64,000 nucleotides of DNA from Pegea sp. RAD2-039 (Eukaryota > Chordata > Thaliacea > Salpida > Salpidae), in assembly GCA_034620365.1 (NCBI GenBank), contig JAQGEQ010000175.1, positions 2,108,001 to 2,172,000 of the forward strand, given 5' to 3'. A program made the position numbers and the translations under genes. Each line of letters starts with the position of its first letter. The first letter of the stretch is position 1. Below the pieces are notes generated by a model. The model was not told where the DNA came from. It saw only the letters and a program-made list of their open reading frames with translations, and did no database searches. Shown here one piece after another: positions 24,660-36,168 of the stretch.

Positions 24660-26342
24660 ATGGAATTTACTCCAGTAGTTCTAAAGAGCAAGTATAAAGA
24701 GTTAGAGAAATGCTTCAACAAAAATGAAGATAAAAATCTCAAATTGAATTTAGACAAACTCATACAAGAATCAGCAAAACCTTTGGATACCAGCACTGCT
24801 TTGTTAAAACTCTCACTTCCCAATAGAAAACTTTTTGCTGTCATTCTATTAGTTATTGAAAAATGGCTCAAAAAATGTCCTAATCTTTATATATCTGGAC
24901 AAAATAAGAAACTTATAGTTGAACTTATAGCTCTGTCCAAGTTTGATGTAAACACCTCAGATAGGTTATTTAAAATCTTTCAACTAGATCAACCGTCAAT
25001 AGATGAATTGAAGAAGTTTATCAACTATTGCATCGCAACGGATAACTATGAACCTGCTATGTATTTTATTTATCATTGTAAATTATTTAGCAGTTTTCAT
25101 ACTCAAACTGTAGCTTTACGCTTGGTACTACTCGGTAAAGTGTCACATGTTCGTATGTATATGTCAAAAGGTGGAATTCCCGTACAAAGAGAAATCATGT
25201 TACAAACAGACGTTTGGATTAAGGGTCACTATAGATACGCTGTTCCTTATGGCATTGTGAAAATTCCTGATAATGTCCATCAAAAATATTTCATAAAACA
25301 TTTATTAGAATGGTACAGGCTGTATGCGAAAGCTGTCAGTCAGTCAGAGTTGCCAAATCTTCAAGAAGCTGTCTGTAGCAGAGACATGAATTTTCTATTT
25401 CGACGCTTCTATGTCGATAAGAAAATCTCCGGAGCTGCTTGTGAAGATTTAGTCGATAAACTTCTTCATGGTAACTCCAGACTACTTTCTAAAGCTTGTA
25501 GCATAATATCTAATCGCTGGAGAGATTATGAAGCAGTACGAAGACTTCAATCCAAATACTCTACATCACGTGATCAAAATGCAAACGTTCATTTGCCAGT
25601 CTTCGTAACTCCGCATGATGATAAACAGTACTATGAGTCTGACTTATCTTTTGATAAGATCATTGTTGTCGACTCTCTTCGAAAGCTGCAATTATGCGAA
25701 CAGTCCTTATTTGAGCAATCTGCTGATGATGGGTCACAAACACTAGTTGGTTTTGATTCTGAATTTACAAACTTAGGTATGAGCAGAGAAGTACTTAACA
25801 TCATTCAACTAGCCACTTGTGATCAGGTTCACATTATTGATGTCAATTATTTTCAAAATAGTAAACACTCAAAACATCTCAGTCTTCTTTTAGAGAGATT
25901 GTTCTCATCTGAACAGATTATTAAAATTGGATTTGGAACTGATTCAGATAAAAATATTTTTGGTAAAGAGTTTCCTGACGCAGATTTTTCAGATTTGAAG
26001 TTGATGTGTGATTTAATGTCAGTTCAAAAGCTTACTGATTACAATTTGCTCACAGATCTATCTGCTGATTTGAAAGAAGGAAACTATAAAAAATCTGACT
26101 TAAAGGGTTTAAGTAAATTAACATATCAAGTTTTTGGAAGTACTTTGGATAAACGGGAGCAAATATCTGACTGGGAGCGAAGACCTCTCCGAAAATCACA
26201 ACTCAAATATGCAGCTCTTGATGCTTATAGTTCTCTGCAGATTTACAAAGAGCTAAGCGTCAGACTTGCATCGTCTGGTGTCTCTGAATCTTTGTATAAT
26301 CTCATATTAAAGCATTCACAAAAGAAAAATGAAAATAATTAA
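24660..26342 (+). CDS. EXD3: EXD3 / Mut-7 / Nibbler-type 3'-5' exoribonuclease
   Basis: Single-exon gene of 560 residues. DEDDy-family 3'-5' exonuclease; relatives Nibbler (fly) and MUT-7 (worm) trim the 3' ends of miRNAs and piRNAs. The exonuclease domain is about residues 350-545. Exo I is GFDSEF with Asp366 and Glu368, Exo II is IGFGTDSDK with Asp428, and Exo III is YAALDAY with Tyr517 and Asp521. All four metal-binding acids are present. The SDWERRPLRKSQLKYAALDAY neighbourhood is typical of this family. The N-terminal 300 residues are helical with no catalytic motif, as in Nibbler's N-terminal domain. The start is the first ATG after an in-frame TTG at 24657. There is no AG between the preceding stop and this ATG. 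Family is secure; EXD3 versus EXD1/EXD2 is favoured by the N-terminal domain. Confidence 0.88.
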   Translation: MEFTPVVLKSKYKELEKCFNKNEDKNLKLNLDKLIQESAKPLDTSTALLKLSLPNRKLFAVILLVIEKWLKKCPNLYISGQNKKLIVELIALSKFDVNTSDRLFKIFQLDQPSIDELKKFINYCIATDNYEPAMYFIYHCKLFSSFHTQTVALRLVLLGKVSHVRMYMSKGGIPVQREIMLQTDVWIKGHYRYAVPYGIVKIPDNVHQKYFIKHLLEWYRLYAKAVSQSELPNLQEAVCSRDMNFLFRRFYVDKKISGAACEDLVDKLLHGNSRLLSKACSIISNRWRDYEAVRRLQSKYSTSRDQNANVHLPVFVTPHDDKQYYESDLSFDKIIVVDSLRKLQLCEQSLFEQSADDGSQTLVGFDSEFTNLGMSREVLNIIQLATCDQVHIIDVNYFQNSKHSKHLSLLLERLFSSEQIIKIGFGTDSDKNIFGKEFPDADFSDLKLMCDLMSVQKLTDYNLLTDLSADLKEGNYKKSDLKGLSKLTYQVFGSTLDKREQISDWERRPLRKSQLKYAALDAYSSLQIYKELSVRLASSGVSESLYNLILKHSQKKNENN

Positions 26343-27018
26343 TAATTAGATGAAAAAACTTCATTATATAGTTGTCGACGTTATTTTTATCTAAAGTTGT
26401 TATCTCGAAATTACTTGCAGATTTGTATTGGGGTATTTGAATAATTCTCTTACCGACTTTGATTTCAGTGAATTATTTTCTTTTGAATTATACTCGGTGT
26501 TGTGATTAGACTTCAATTTGTGAAAATCTTTTGTGTGAGACGATTTTGCAAGCAAAAGTGCTTTTCTTAGATTGAATTTTAGAATTAAAGTTTTTAAACA
26601 ACTTTTTACAAAAATTCTTATTAGTTTAATTTTTCCGGTAATTCAGAAGTTTATTTGAACTGTTATTTAAAATTTCTTCCATTTAGCAATCTTGTTTATT
26701 TTTATTGGTAATTCAAAAAGAACTGCTTATTTAATGAAAGTATTGAGTTTTTATATAAAGCTTTTAAGTATAACAAATTTATATGATAAGATTTAGATTT
26801 TGTGACTCCTAACTATATAGATAATAAAAATAAAAATAATGAACTTCCTCCAACCATGGATTATCTAAATATTTATTTTGGTATAATACTTTCAAATGAA
26901 ATTTTCTTACTCAGGCTGCAAATTCAGTTTGTTAGAATACTAAGTCCAAATAGTGTTAATTTAATAAGCCTAAATTTAATTATCTTTATTGCATAATTAT
27001 TATTAAATATCTTCCATC
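26343..27018. other. EXD3 3' flank
   Basis: AT-rich DNA without a recognisable feature. Confidence 0.5.
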
Positions 27019-27270
27019 TGTGTGGCGAAGCAGTTACTAAACCTGACTACCGAGCGGGTGGCTCTGAATTCCATCCCAGGTGATATATTAGTGACCAGAG
27101 AAATTTTATATCAAAAACCCGGGTATAAAAGTTCTAGCAGATGCAAAATTCCGTAGTTAAAGCCCCGTAGGCAGTTTGTCACTGTACTTCTGGCTGTATG
27201 TGCAACAACATGATCTGTACAACTTCTGCCCTGGCACATATATGCATAGCCAAAGCGGGCCAAAAAGACT
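27019..27270 (+). mobile_element. tRNA-derived SINE copy
   Basis: The tRNA-like head TGTGTGGCGAAGCAGTTAC has a degraded B box near 27072-27082 (AATTCCATCCC). The body shares CCGTAGGCAGTTTGTCACTG with the copy at 22668-23055 (there GGTAGGCAGTGTGTCACTG on the minus strand). The 3' end is GCATAGCCAAAGCGGGCC followed by a short A run. Same family, opposite orientation. Confidence 0.7.
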
Positions 27271-27406
27271 ATTGAATATTCACTAAATAAGAAATGTTTT
27301 AGGATTGTAAATAGTATTCAATTATTGAAGAAATCATTTAAAGTAGTCAGTTACTTATTGTAAGTATGAGTAAAAAGTCTTTTATAATTTCTCTAATAGC
27401 AATAAT

Positions 27407-28530
27407 CATGGCCTGCTTCGACCGAGAACGGCTATGCTGATTTTATTCATTTAGTGAATATTTAATAAAGATTATAAAAGGGTTTTATGCTTATTTGAGT
27501 TTACACTATTTGGCGTAATTAAGTATTTCAACATTTTCTTTTATATCTGAAAGTAAACAAGTAATAATTAAACCATTTGCGATGAAGCAAAATAGAAATG
27601 TGTCCTCGCCCATACACTTTTTAACACTTTCTTCTCAATGTTACTAAAACAAGCGTTTCATGCGTCGACTGAAGGATTCTTCATTTACGATCTGACGAAA
27701 TTCTTTCCAATGCATCTCGTTTAAAAGTAAAGAACGATTTGAAAATTATCACCAAACGTAACCTTTTTTGTCGATGATGCAGCAATTGTTGCACACACAG
27801 CAAAAGACCTACAGATGCTGATGCACCGATTTTCATCACCCTTTACAGACCTTGGAATAGAAATCAGTCTAAGAAGATAAAAATTATTAGAAAGATTTTA
27901 CAACCAATCAACATCGACGACTGTGACGTTGAGGCTGTTGACAATTTTATCTATATTGGCTTAAAAATAACATCATTCATGTCAATGAAAGCCGAGATCA
28001 GCAACTGCATCAGTAAAGCGTCAGGTAGAACTACACAGTTCACTTCGAACTTACCCATCAAAGTTAAGGCTGATATTTATAAAGCCCTTGTCTGCAGTAC
28101 GCCAGTGAAATTAGGACTTTGTTGAAGACTAACAAAACTAATCTCAATATCTTCCATCTCCATTGCTTTCATCGTATATCAAGTATAAGGTGGCAGTAAA
28201 AGATCTCAAACGAGGAGGTTTTGAAACGCACTGGCCTGACAACAATGTACAGCATGCTAAGGCCATCCTTTTCTTCGCTATGAGGATATATACAGGCGCG
28301 ATATTAAATCACTTAACACTAATACCAGTAATTAGGAAGATATCGCTCCAAATGGCATTTTCTACTCTGGGGATAGACAAGAAAAATCAAAATCGAAGAA
28401 AAGGAACAAATTCTAAAAACTGATTAGTTTTTTTTCCATTTCACTGTGTGCTTAGCTCTGTTTTCGACAACTCCTTTTGAGCACAATCAGCATGACCGTT
28501 TTCGGCCAAAGCAGGCCATTATTTTTATTT
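27407..28530 (+). mobile_element. decayed LINE reverse transcriptase with inverted tail copies
   Basis: Degenerate reverse transcriptase remnant. About 27765-27880 reads VDDAAIVAHTAKDLQMLMHR, the FADDAALVA active-site block with the first Asp-containing residue shifted to V. Further on come DNFIYIG (YLG motif) and, after stops, RRDIKSLNTNTSN near 28290-28330, the C-terminal block also seen at 44700-44960. The right edge (28487-28523) carries a 3' tail GACCGTTTTCGGCCAAAGC. The left edge (27407-27436) carries the same tail in opposite orientation, giving imperfect inverted ends of about 34 bases. Probably a nested or composite insertion of an RTE/CFDP2-type LINE. Confidence 0.75.
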
Positions 28531-29231
28531 ATCATTATAAGCAGATAATAATTATTATTAAATAAGAGGCTTATCGACCTTTGTTTCAAAATCTCAGGTA
28601 TAGTTTTGTCTAGAAATTATGGTTCAAGATCAAATTAAATGTGGCCGGTTTGTTACTTTCACTACCTGAACTTAGTGAACTTAACCAAGTAAACTAGCTG
28701 ATGTTGCTGAGAATTTGTTTGTTTGTTTTAACAAAGATAATAGTGTGTATGTCCATCTAAACGTTATATAAGTATTTAAGTATAATATGTATAAGTATAA
28801 TAATTAGTAACACTAATTCTTCAATATTTCAACTTAGTGTGTAAAGCAAAAGTTTGAATAACAACAGCATAAAAGTATATACCAAAATTTAGATTAATCT
28901 GTAATGAGTTTTTGACATTCTTAACCAGGTATAACATCAAAATCAACAAATTTCAAATGAAAAAATCTTTTTTTACTATCTGAATTATATTATAAATATT
29001 TAATCTCATAAAAAAAACGTTCATCGAGCCCCAGGCTATAACAGCAGAAAAATTTTAAAAACAATCTTTGGCACTTTTGATGTGATACAATATTACTTAA
29101 ACTTGAAGTTTAAAAATTTGCACTAAAGATAAATGTTGCATATTTTGATCATCTTTTTATGAGTAGATTTATTATAATATTTTAGTATTAGAACGAAATA
29201 TAGTTTAGTAAAGTTTATATAGCATGATTAA
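28531..29231. other. intergenic DNA upstream of the CUB gene
   Basis: No exon, RNA gene or repeat recognised. Confidence 0.5.
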
Positions 29232-32200
29232 ATGAAAATGAGAAGTTTTGCTTTTGTTGCTATTTTTTCTTTTTTAAACTGTTGTATTAGTCAAACAGTT
29301 TTTAAGACAGGTAATGAAATAGTTTTCAAATATGACTAAATTAGAACACAATAAAAATCGATAACTATTTTCAGACATTTTTTCTAGAAAATTTACAAAG
29401 CATGTATTGAGTAAATTTTTCAAGAATAAAATTTACCTAAAGCTAAACATAAAAATATAAATTTCACAAAAATATGAATTAGTATTATAATTTGAGCTTA
29501 GTAACATGATAATGTTACAAAAGCTGTTTATCTTTAAAAAGATATTGATGCAGTAAAAAGTTTTTATCACGCAGATCCTACGCACTGCTGTTCGCTTGGT
29601 TCCAAGAATAAAACGGATAATTGCCAAACGATTGTCTTTACTGCTACAAAAACAAAGCAATATTTTGAGACACCAAATTTCCCTTTACCGTTTCCTACAA
29701 ATCTCATCTGCACTTGGGCGTGAGTTCTACTTCTTTTATGTGTGCAATCTGTAATCCTGTAGTTGAAGTTTGATAATTTTCAGCTCATCTATGTTTTGTT
29801 TCAACCACAGAATACAAATTGGCTATCGCTCTAGAATACGTGCTGTGATTGAAAACTTTTACTTGCTTGTCCCTGATGAATCTGGATGCTATTCTCAAAC
29901 AATAGTGATTCGTTCCCCAGTGGTAGGACTTCAAATGGGTCCGTTTTGTGGAAAAACTGGTATTCCAATAATTAATACACCAGGTTTTTATTATTTTACT
30001 TAACATTTTGTTACTATATTTTTTTTCAAAATTATTTTCTGTTTGTTGATATGTTAAAATTCTAATCTGAATTAAGTCTAAAATATGATACAGATAATCT
30101 TTTGATAATACAACTCATTGACTTGGGTAGTAGTGATTCAGATTATAAAGGATTTCGTGTTAAGTTTGAAGAAAGTTACGAAACACCGAACATCGAATGT
30201 AAGTTTGCTTTATTCTTTTTTTTCTTAATAGAGTAAGGTTTATTTAATTACTTTTTTTAACTGATTACAAAAACTTATTAAATACGGCTTATAAATTTTG
30301 ATTAGATGAAAATTACTTAAAATGTTTACAATAAACTGAAGATTTGTTGCATAAATATTTTCACTGCCAAAATAAGCTGCAAGCAGAAATGTGTAGAAGA
30401 ATTTCAACTTTTCTAAAAACTATTACATTGTTCTAATAGTACGACCACAGAATTGGTTTCATAACAACGGTCAACCTTTTTCAATGAATAATCCTCAACT
30501 TCGCTATGTTTTGGCTGAAATCGATCCAAAGAAAAACAAAGAGCTCAAAATTGATGTTCCCGATCTTCCTGAGTAATAGACATGTTTAATGCATTTTAAC
30601 TAGATCTAAAAATCTTAATTATGTCAGCAATAACTCCTATATAACTTCACAAATTGTTTTCTAAACTTTTTAAAAATTTATGTCATTAGTTTTCCTGATA
30701 GTTTAGTAAGTTGTTTAGTTTATTGACAAAGCTAAACAACTTAGACAAAGTTAGTAAACTAAACAACTTACTAAACTGATTATTCCTTATTATTCTTTAA
30801 ATTTGTAAAAATATTTTTAAATAATCAACATTTTTCTTTAGACATTATCTCAAACAAAACTATTTACTTATTTATAAGATAAAATATGAATAGTTTATAA
30901 AAGTACCAATTTTCAAAGATATTGTCATGCGATTTTCACAGAAATTATAAAAACTTTATAAATTGTTTAATTTCAAAATATTTAAAGTTGGAAAAGAGTA
31001 AGTCAGAATTGTTTCAAAAAGTCTACACCAATTCAGATTATATTATAAAAACAATCACAATTATAATTACTTAACCCACATAAAAGTATAGAGTAATTTT
31101 TGTAGTGATCCACCACCAACTGAAAAACCACCAAAAAAGAAGAAACCGATAAGAAAAAAGCCTTTAAAACGAAAACCCCCAACCTGGAACTCAAGATATT
31201 CAGGTGAGCTTATATCTTATATTTTATAAAGTTAAGCTAGCACTTCTTATTTTATTACTTCTGAAAATGAAGCTGCTTATAAGGGCACTTTTTACAAGTT
31301 CTCAATACATTTCATTGAGTCAATTTTAGCAAAACTCACAAAAATTCCTTAACTACCATTTGCTTGAAGTACTTTCTCCTTTTATCTTTAAATTTAAGTT
31401 AATTTTTGGTTAGAAATAAGCTACTAAGCTACTTAAGCTACTACTAGTTTATTTATTCAAAATAGAAAATTACATGTTACTAAAAGTTTTTGCTACAATA
31501 TCTCACTTTCGATTATTAGTTTTATATTTTCCTAATTTATAAACTTGTTTTCTCTATTAAAAATCAATTTTTCAGAACGTCGTATAATTTTCAACTAATA
31601 AATCAAGTGACATAAATTTAAAATGTGTTTCTTCGTTTTTATAAATTTAGAGAAAATTATCACAAAGTAGTTAAACGTTTATTTAACTATGAAGTCATTT
31701 CACAACTAACTCAATTTTTTGATTTTTTTGATGATTTCTATTTTTCTTATTTAATTTTATATTTTTTCTGTTTGCCACGATTAGGTAAAACTATACCCCC
31801 GCCAAAGTATAAGATTCCGACTACTAACAATGATAAAAGTGATAGCAAGTTGACTTTGGAAATTATCATTGGAATTGCAATTGGTTGCTTTGTAGTCTTT
31901 AGCCTTACTCTTATTGCATTCCTTAAATGCCATTATAACAACCAAAGAAAGCGGAAAACCCAATTAGCTGGTTATTATTTTTTTTTTACTTTTTTAACTT
32001 TAAACAAGTATTTAATGAAAATGAAAACTTACTGAAGCGTTAATCTTGGTTCATATTGAATTTATTTATTTCAATAAATGCAGTTAATAAATAGTTTATT
32101 TAGTTAATTTATTAAAGATAAAAAGTTTTTCATGTAAAGTAACAAACATTTTTAAATCATAATATGTTTAAATTACAATATATAGTTTTCAAATAATTCT

Positions 32201-32681
32201 TTTAGGAACGAAAAGAAAGTATACAAGTGAACGAGATGCCAGGCCAAATCAGCACACAAAGCAAAACTATTTGCCATATGAACACAAAAATAAGTGCTAT
32301 AAAGTAAAGCCCGATGCAATACCAGTAAAGCACACTTTACAAAGCAAACAATTTTCGCATCTAAACGGAGCTTATCCAAAAAACAAAATTCGGATGAATC
32401 ATAAAGCAGAAATTTCAAAGCAACCTGAAAACAAGTCAATAATGAAACTAAAACAGAATACAATGCAAAGTATTTATACAGCTCCAAATTCTGATAACAG
32501 AAAATCAGGGAAAGAATGTAAGTCAACTGTTACACATCATCAACCTCAAAGATTAGACAAAAAGAAGAAAACTCGGACTATACCAAATGTAACAAGAACA
32601 AACAGTGAATCTTATCCAAATCGACGAGCCCGTACGTTACCGGAAAATCATAGACCAACAAAAATTAAATTTAAGGATTGA
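29232..32681 (+). CDS. single-pass membrane protein with one CUB domain
   Basis: Exons 29232-29310, 29554-29719, 29784-29983, 30094-30198, 30440-30572, 31106-31203, 31785-31970, 32206-32681; in phase, 480 residues. A signal peptide (about residues 1-20, FAFVAIFSFLNCCIS) leads into a CUB domain at about 46-178. CUB marks: FETPNFPLPFPTNLICTW, then CYSQTIVIRS, then GPFCGKTG, then YKGFRVKFEE. Next is a Pro/Lys-rich stalk (about 226-282, DPPPTEKPPKKKKP). A transmembrane helix (about 283-308, IIIGIAIGCFVVFSLTLIAF) is followed by a strongly basic cytoplasmic tail of about 170 residues without a catalytic motif. No other extracellular domain is present. CUB domains usually bind protein or carbohydrate ligands. 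I do not recognise an ortholog, and the ligand and role are unknown. Intron 5 carries a long perfect inverted repeat. Confidence 0.85.
30700..30777. repeat. perfect 23-bp inverted repeat (hairpin)
   Basis: Arms 30700-30722 and 30755-30777 are exact reverse complements around a 32-base loop, which itself repeats the motif TAAACAACTTA. It lies within intron 5 of the CUB-domain gene. Confidence 0.95.
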
Positions 32682-33729
32682 CTCTTTAGAATAAGAAAAT
32701 TGTTGTTTATCAAGCAGCTTGAATTCAAATTTTATTCTTAATAAAAGTATTTACATTATTTTAAAAATATAAACATGGTAAAGAATATTTTTGAAAACAT
32801 TTAAAGGTGCATTTTTAGGATATATTGAAACTTTTAAGGCTTTCTCTGCAAAAATTAACTACTGATAGGTTTGTGTTTTACATTTGATTTGTCCTTGAAC
32901 TTGCTATTTTTCATAATAAACTCGCATATTTCAAAATAAAAATATTTTTTGTTTCTACATTTTAATCTCATATACTTTTATCAAACAAGTTTTTTTAATA
33001 TTTGCAATTTCAATTTTTTGTCTGTAATCATTAAAATAAAAGCCTAGATAATTGTTTAGGTTATTAAATAAACGATTTTAATAATTTTAATATCTTTTGT
33101 TAAACTTGTTTATTTTTAATTAACATTCTAAAATTTTTTTCTATTCAATGATCATCATAATGTTGTATGAAGTTTTTTTGATAACTATCTTGAAAATTTT
33201 GTGTAAATAATTAGTATCTGGCAATTGCATTTTTTAGCAACTTTGTTAGGGATATTATGAAATTTTAGTTATACCTATTTCGTTAGTATTTTTTAAAACT
33301 TTAATATATTCCTAAACTGTATAAAAAATTTTATGATTTAAAATTTACATTTAATTATTGTTTATTTGTTGTTTAAAGTGTTAATAAATTTAATAAGCAT
33401 GGAGTCAGCAATAAGCAATTATAGTTGTAACGGTACTAAATAAATATATTTATATAACTAAGTAAAAATTTCATTTTAATGCTCTAACTAATTTACTTGA
33501 CTGAAATCAAATTTGTTTTGCATAAAAAAACTTTTATTTTATTTGATCAAAACAATATATTTTATATATAAAATTTTATATAGATAACATATTTTTTAGA
33601 TTGTATTTATTTTTATATCATATTGAATCTAATGATTTCTTATAATGATGTAAAAATGTCGTTTTAAGTTTGCTGTTGATATAGATTACGACTATTTTAT
33701 ACATTTATTATAAGTGAAAATACCTGAAA
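32682..33729. other. intergenic DNA
   Basis: Very AT-rich. An AATAAA-type signal lies about 60 bases after the CUB gene stop (AATAAAAG near 32740). Nothing else seen. Confidence 0.5.
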
Positions 33730-35600
33730 ATGTCGAATGAACTTTTAGATTTAGATCATGTGACTAAATTAGTTCATGATTGGGACCAGGTAATAAAAAT
33801 ATTTTCAAATTGATGTTCAAATTTTGTAGCGTTAAATTTACAAAAATTATTACTTTATATTATTACATATACAATTATAATATTAGAATTTAAAGCTCAT
33901 TAAAAAAACTATTGAAAAAAATTATGTAGTTTTACATTTTATAACTAAAATTTTACAATGATTTTGTGATAATATTAATTTTATTTATATTTTTATTCAA
34001 CTATTATTTTTTTTAAACAAATGTTTTTTGTGGAAATTTTTGATATACATAAAATTAAGTTGTTTAAAAATCTTGTGTAGATATTTTTATTATTTCGTGA
34101 TTAACCAATTTTGCAGCTTATTACAAAAGAACAACACAAAAGTGATGTTTTAAAACAGCAAGTAAAAAGTTTTGAGTACAAGTTACTTCTTATAGAAAAT
34201 TGTCGTAATGATTGGGAAAAACAAAAAGAAGAATATTTGTCAATTATTTCAAAATTGAAAGATGTTGTTGATAACAGATTAGATCAAATGGGTTAGAGTT
34301 CTAATTTACTTCATTTAAATTTTGGAAATTGTTTTTTACTCAAAATTTGTATGATAAATTTGAGAAAAATTCTCTTTTTTAATTTATATGCTTTGTTGAG
34401 TTGATCAATTTAATAACTGATTTGTTTTAAATATCATAAAGAATAAACTAAAGTTGTTGTAGACATCATTATATTTTTGTTTAATAATTAAATTAATTTT
34501 CAAAGTATGTATACAGGTGAAGTTACAAATTTGAGGTTGAAAATCAGTGAATTAGAAAGAAAAATGGAACTTGAAAGAAAAAACTTTCAATTTGAAATTG
34601 AAAATGACAAAAAAGTTTGCAAAAAATTGAAAGTTCAGTACGAAGAATCATTACAAGATCAAAAACAAGCGGATAGTCTATCATGTAATTAAAGTTGGAT
34701 TAGATTTTATTCTACCTTCAACTGGCTTTTTCTTGCCAACTTTTACATAACCTACATAAATTTAGAAATCAATTTTGGTTTATAAACAGTTTGATTTATA
34801 AGATTAGCAACGATAATTTGCTGTAATTCTTTGCTGTTACTTTGAACTTCTAGCTATGAAAATAAAAGAAGAAGCCAAACTTGAGTTAGAGAAACTGAAG
34901 TCAGAATTATCTCAGCTTCAAAAAACCTTGACCAACCAAACACAATCTCATGAGGCTGAAATAATTAAAATTCGATGCCAAGTTAGTTTGAATTATTTTC
35001 TAGTTAGCTAATTATTTTTATCATTTAAAATAACGTAACGCTAAAATTAGTTTTCTTTTGAAATTTTTAAAAGAATTCTTCAAGTTTTTGAATTATAAAA
35101 CAATTATTTGCAATGATACTGCCAAGATGGTAGATATTTTTATCAAAAACTGACATCTTATCTAGCTTTGGTTATTAAAAAAAACTTATTTATTGATTTC
35201 AATTTTTCAGCTGATTTTATAGAAAACTGAATCATATTCCTTCTTTCTCAAAAATTGCTTTTTTTTCACCTATTTTTTTCCTAATATAATTTATTACTCA
35301 TTTCATCATCTTAGTATGATGACCGAGTAGCTGCTTTGAACAACCGAATTCAAACTATTAGTAACTACAACAAGAATTGTGCTGGAAATCAAACGTTTCA
35401 AAAAGTAATTGGAAATTCAATTAAATCAAACTCTTTCTCATTTTATGATTTTATTTCAACAGAAGTTGCAACACCAAAAAGAACGACATTTACAAGAAGT
35501 ATCTGCTCTCAAGATTGAGGTAGAAAACTTGAAAAAATTGTTGGGAGAAAATAAAAAAGAATCTTTAACCTCTAGTATTTTAAAGAGAAGAAAGATGTAA
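33730..35600 (+). CDS. coiled-coil protein, 252 residues
   Basis: Exons 33730-33789, 34117-34291, 34517-34684, 34854-34981, 35315-35404, 35463-35600; in phase. Almost the whole protein after residue 20 is predicted by eye to be heptad-rich coiled coil, for example LRLKISELERKMELERKNF and LELEKLKSELSQLQKTL. It has no signal peptide or membrane segment and ends in a basic SILKRRKM. Length and the acidic LDLDHVTKLVHDW start resemble vertebrate CCDC152 (about 254 residues), but low-complexity coiled coils align easily, so I do not assign the name. Exons 5 and 6 are joined by a short intron at 35405-35462. It is upstream of, and on the same strand as, the GH65 gene, about 570 bases apart. Confidence 0.75.
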
Positions 35601-36168
35601 AGACCCTAATTTCCTTGTTTGTTTTTTAGTTCTTCAAATAAATTTGTTTTATGATTTTTCTTACAAATTTACGTTGACAAACAATTCCAAAAATCTTTCG
35701 ATAAAGTCCCTAGAAGAAAGAGAAGATTTTCAGCCCTTTTTTTTTATTGCAAACTTTTAACTTCATTTGACTCGATCTGTTTTTTAACTCACTGAGATCT
35801 TCAGCTGATCACGCTTCAATAACCACTAAGTTTCCACTATGTTCCGCATCAGTAGGTTTGTTTTCAACAGATGATATAGCTAAAATATTAGTTTTTGCTA
35901 GTGAGCCGATTAAGTAATAAGTTGTAGGGCATCATAGCTGCTACTTCATACTAGGTACTCTCAGTGAGAGTTTGAACAGAGAGCAGGTTAACTAGAAATA
36001 AATTGATGGGTAGATCTCAAAAAATGTTAATGTGGCTTAATCAATTGTCAGAGAGTAGGGTTTGACAATCAAACTTCTTTTTATTACTACCAGTTTTCTA
36101 TTTCTCAAACACCATCAGTGGTTTGTATATTATAAATTTAAGAAATCTTTCAAAGATTAATCTGTAAG
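35601..36168. other. intergenic DNA upstream of PGGHG
   Basis: AATAAA at about 35638-35643 may serve the coiled-coil gene. No other feature seen. Confidence 0.5.

Noticed and set aside
32173..32526. 117-codon minus-strand frame
   Set aside because: It is the antisense shadow of the last exon of the CUB-domain gene.
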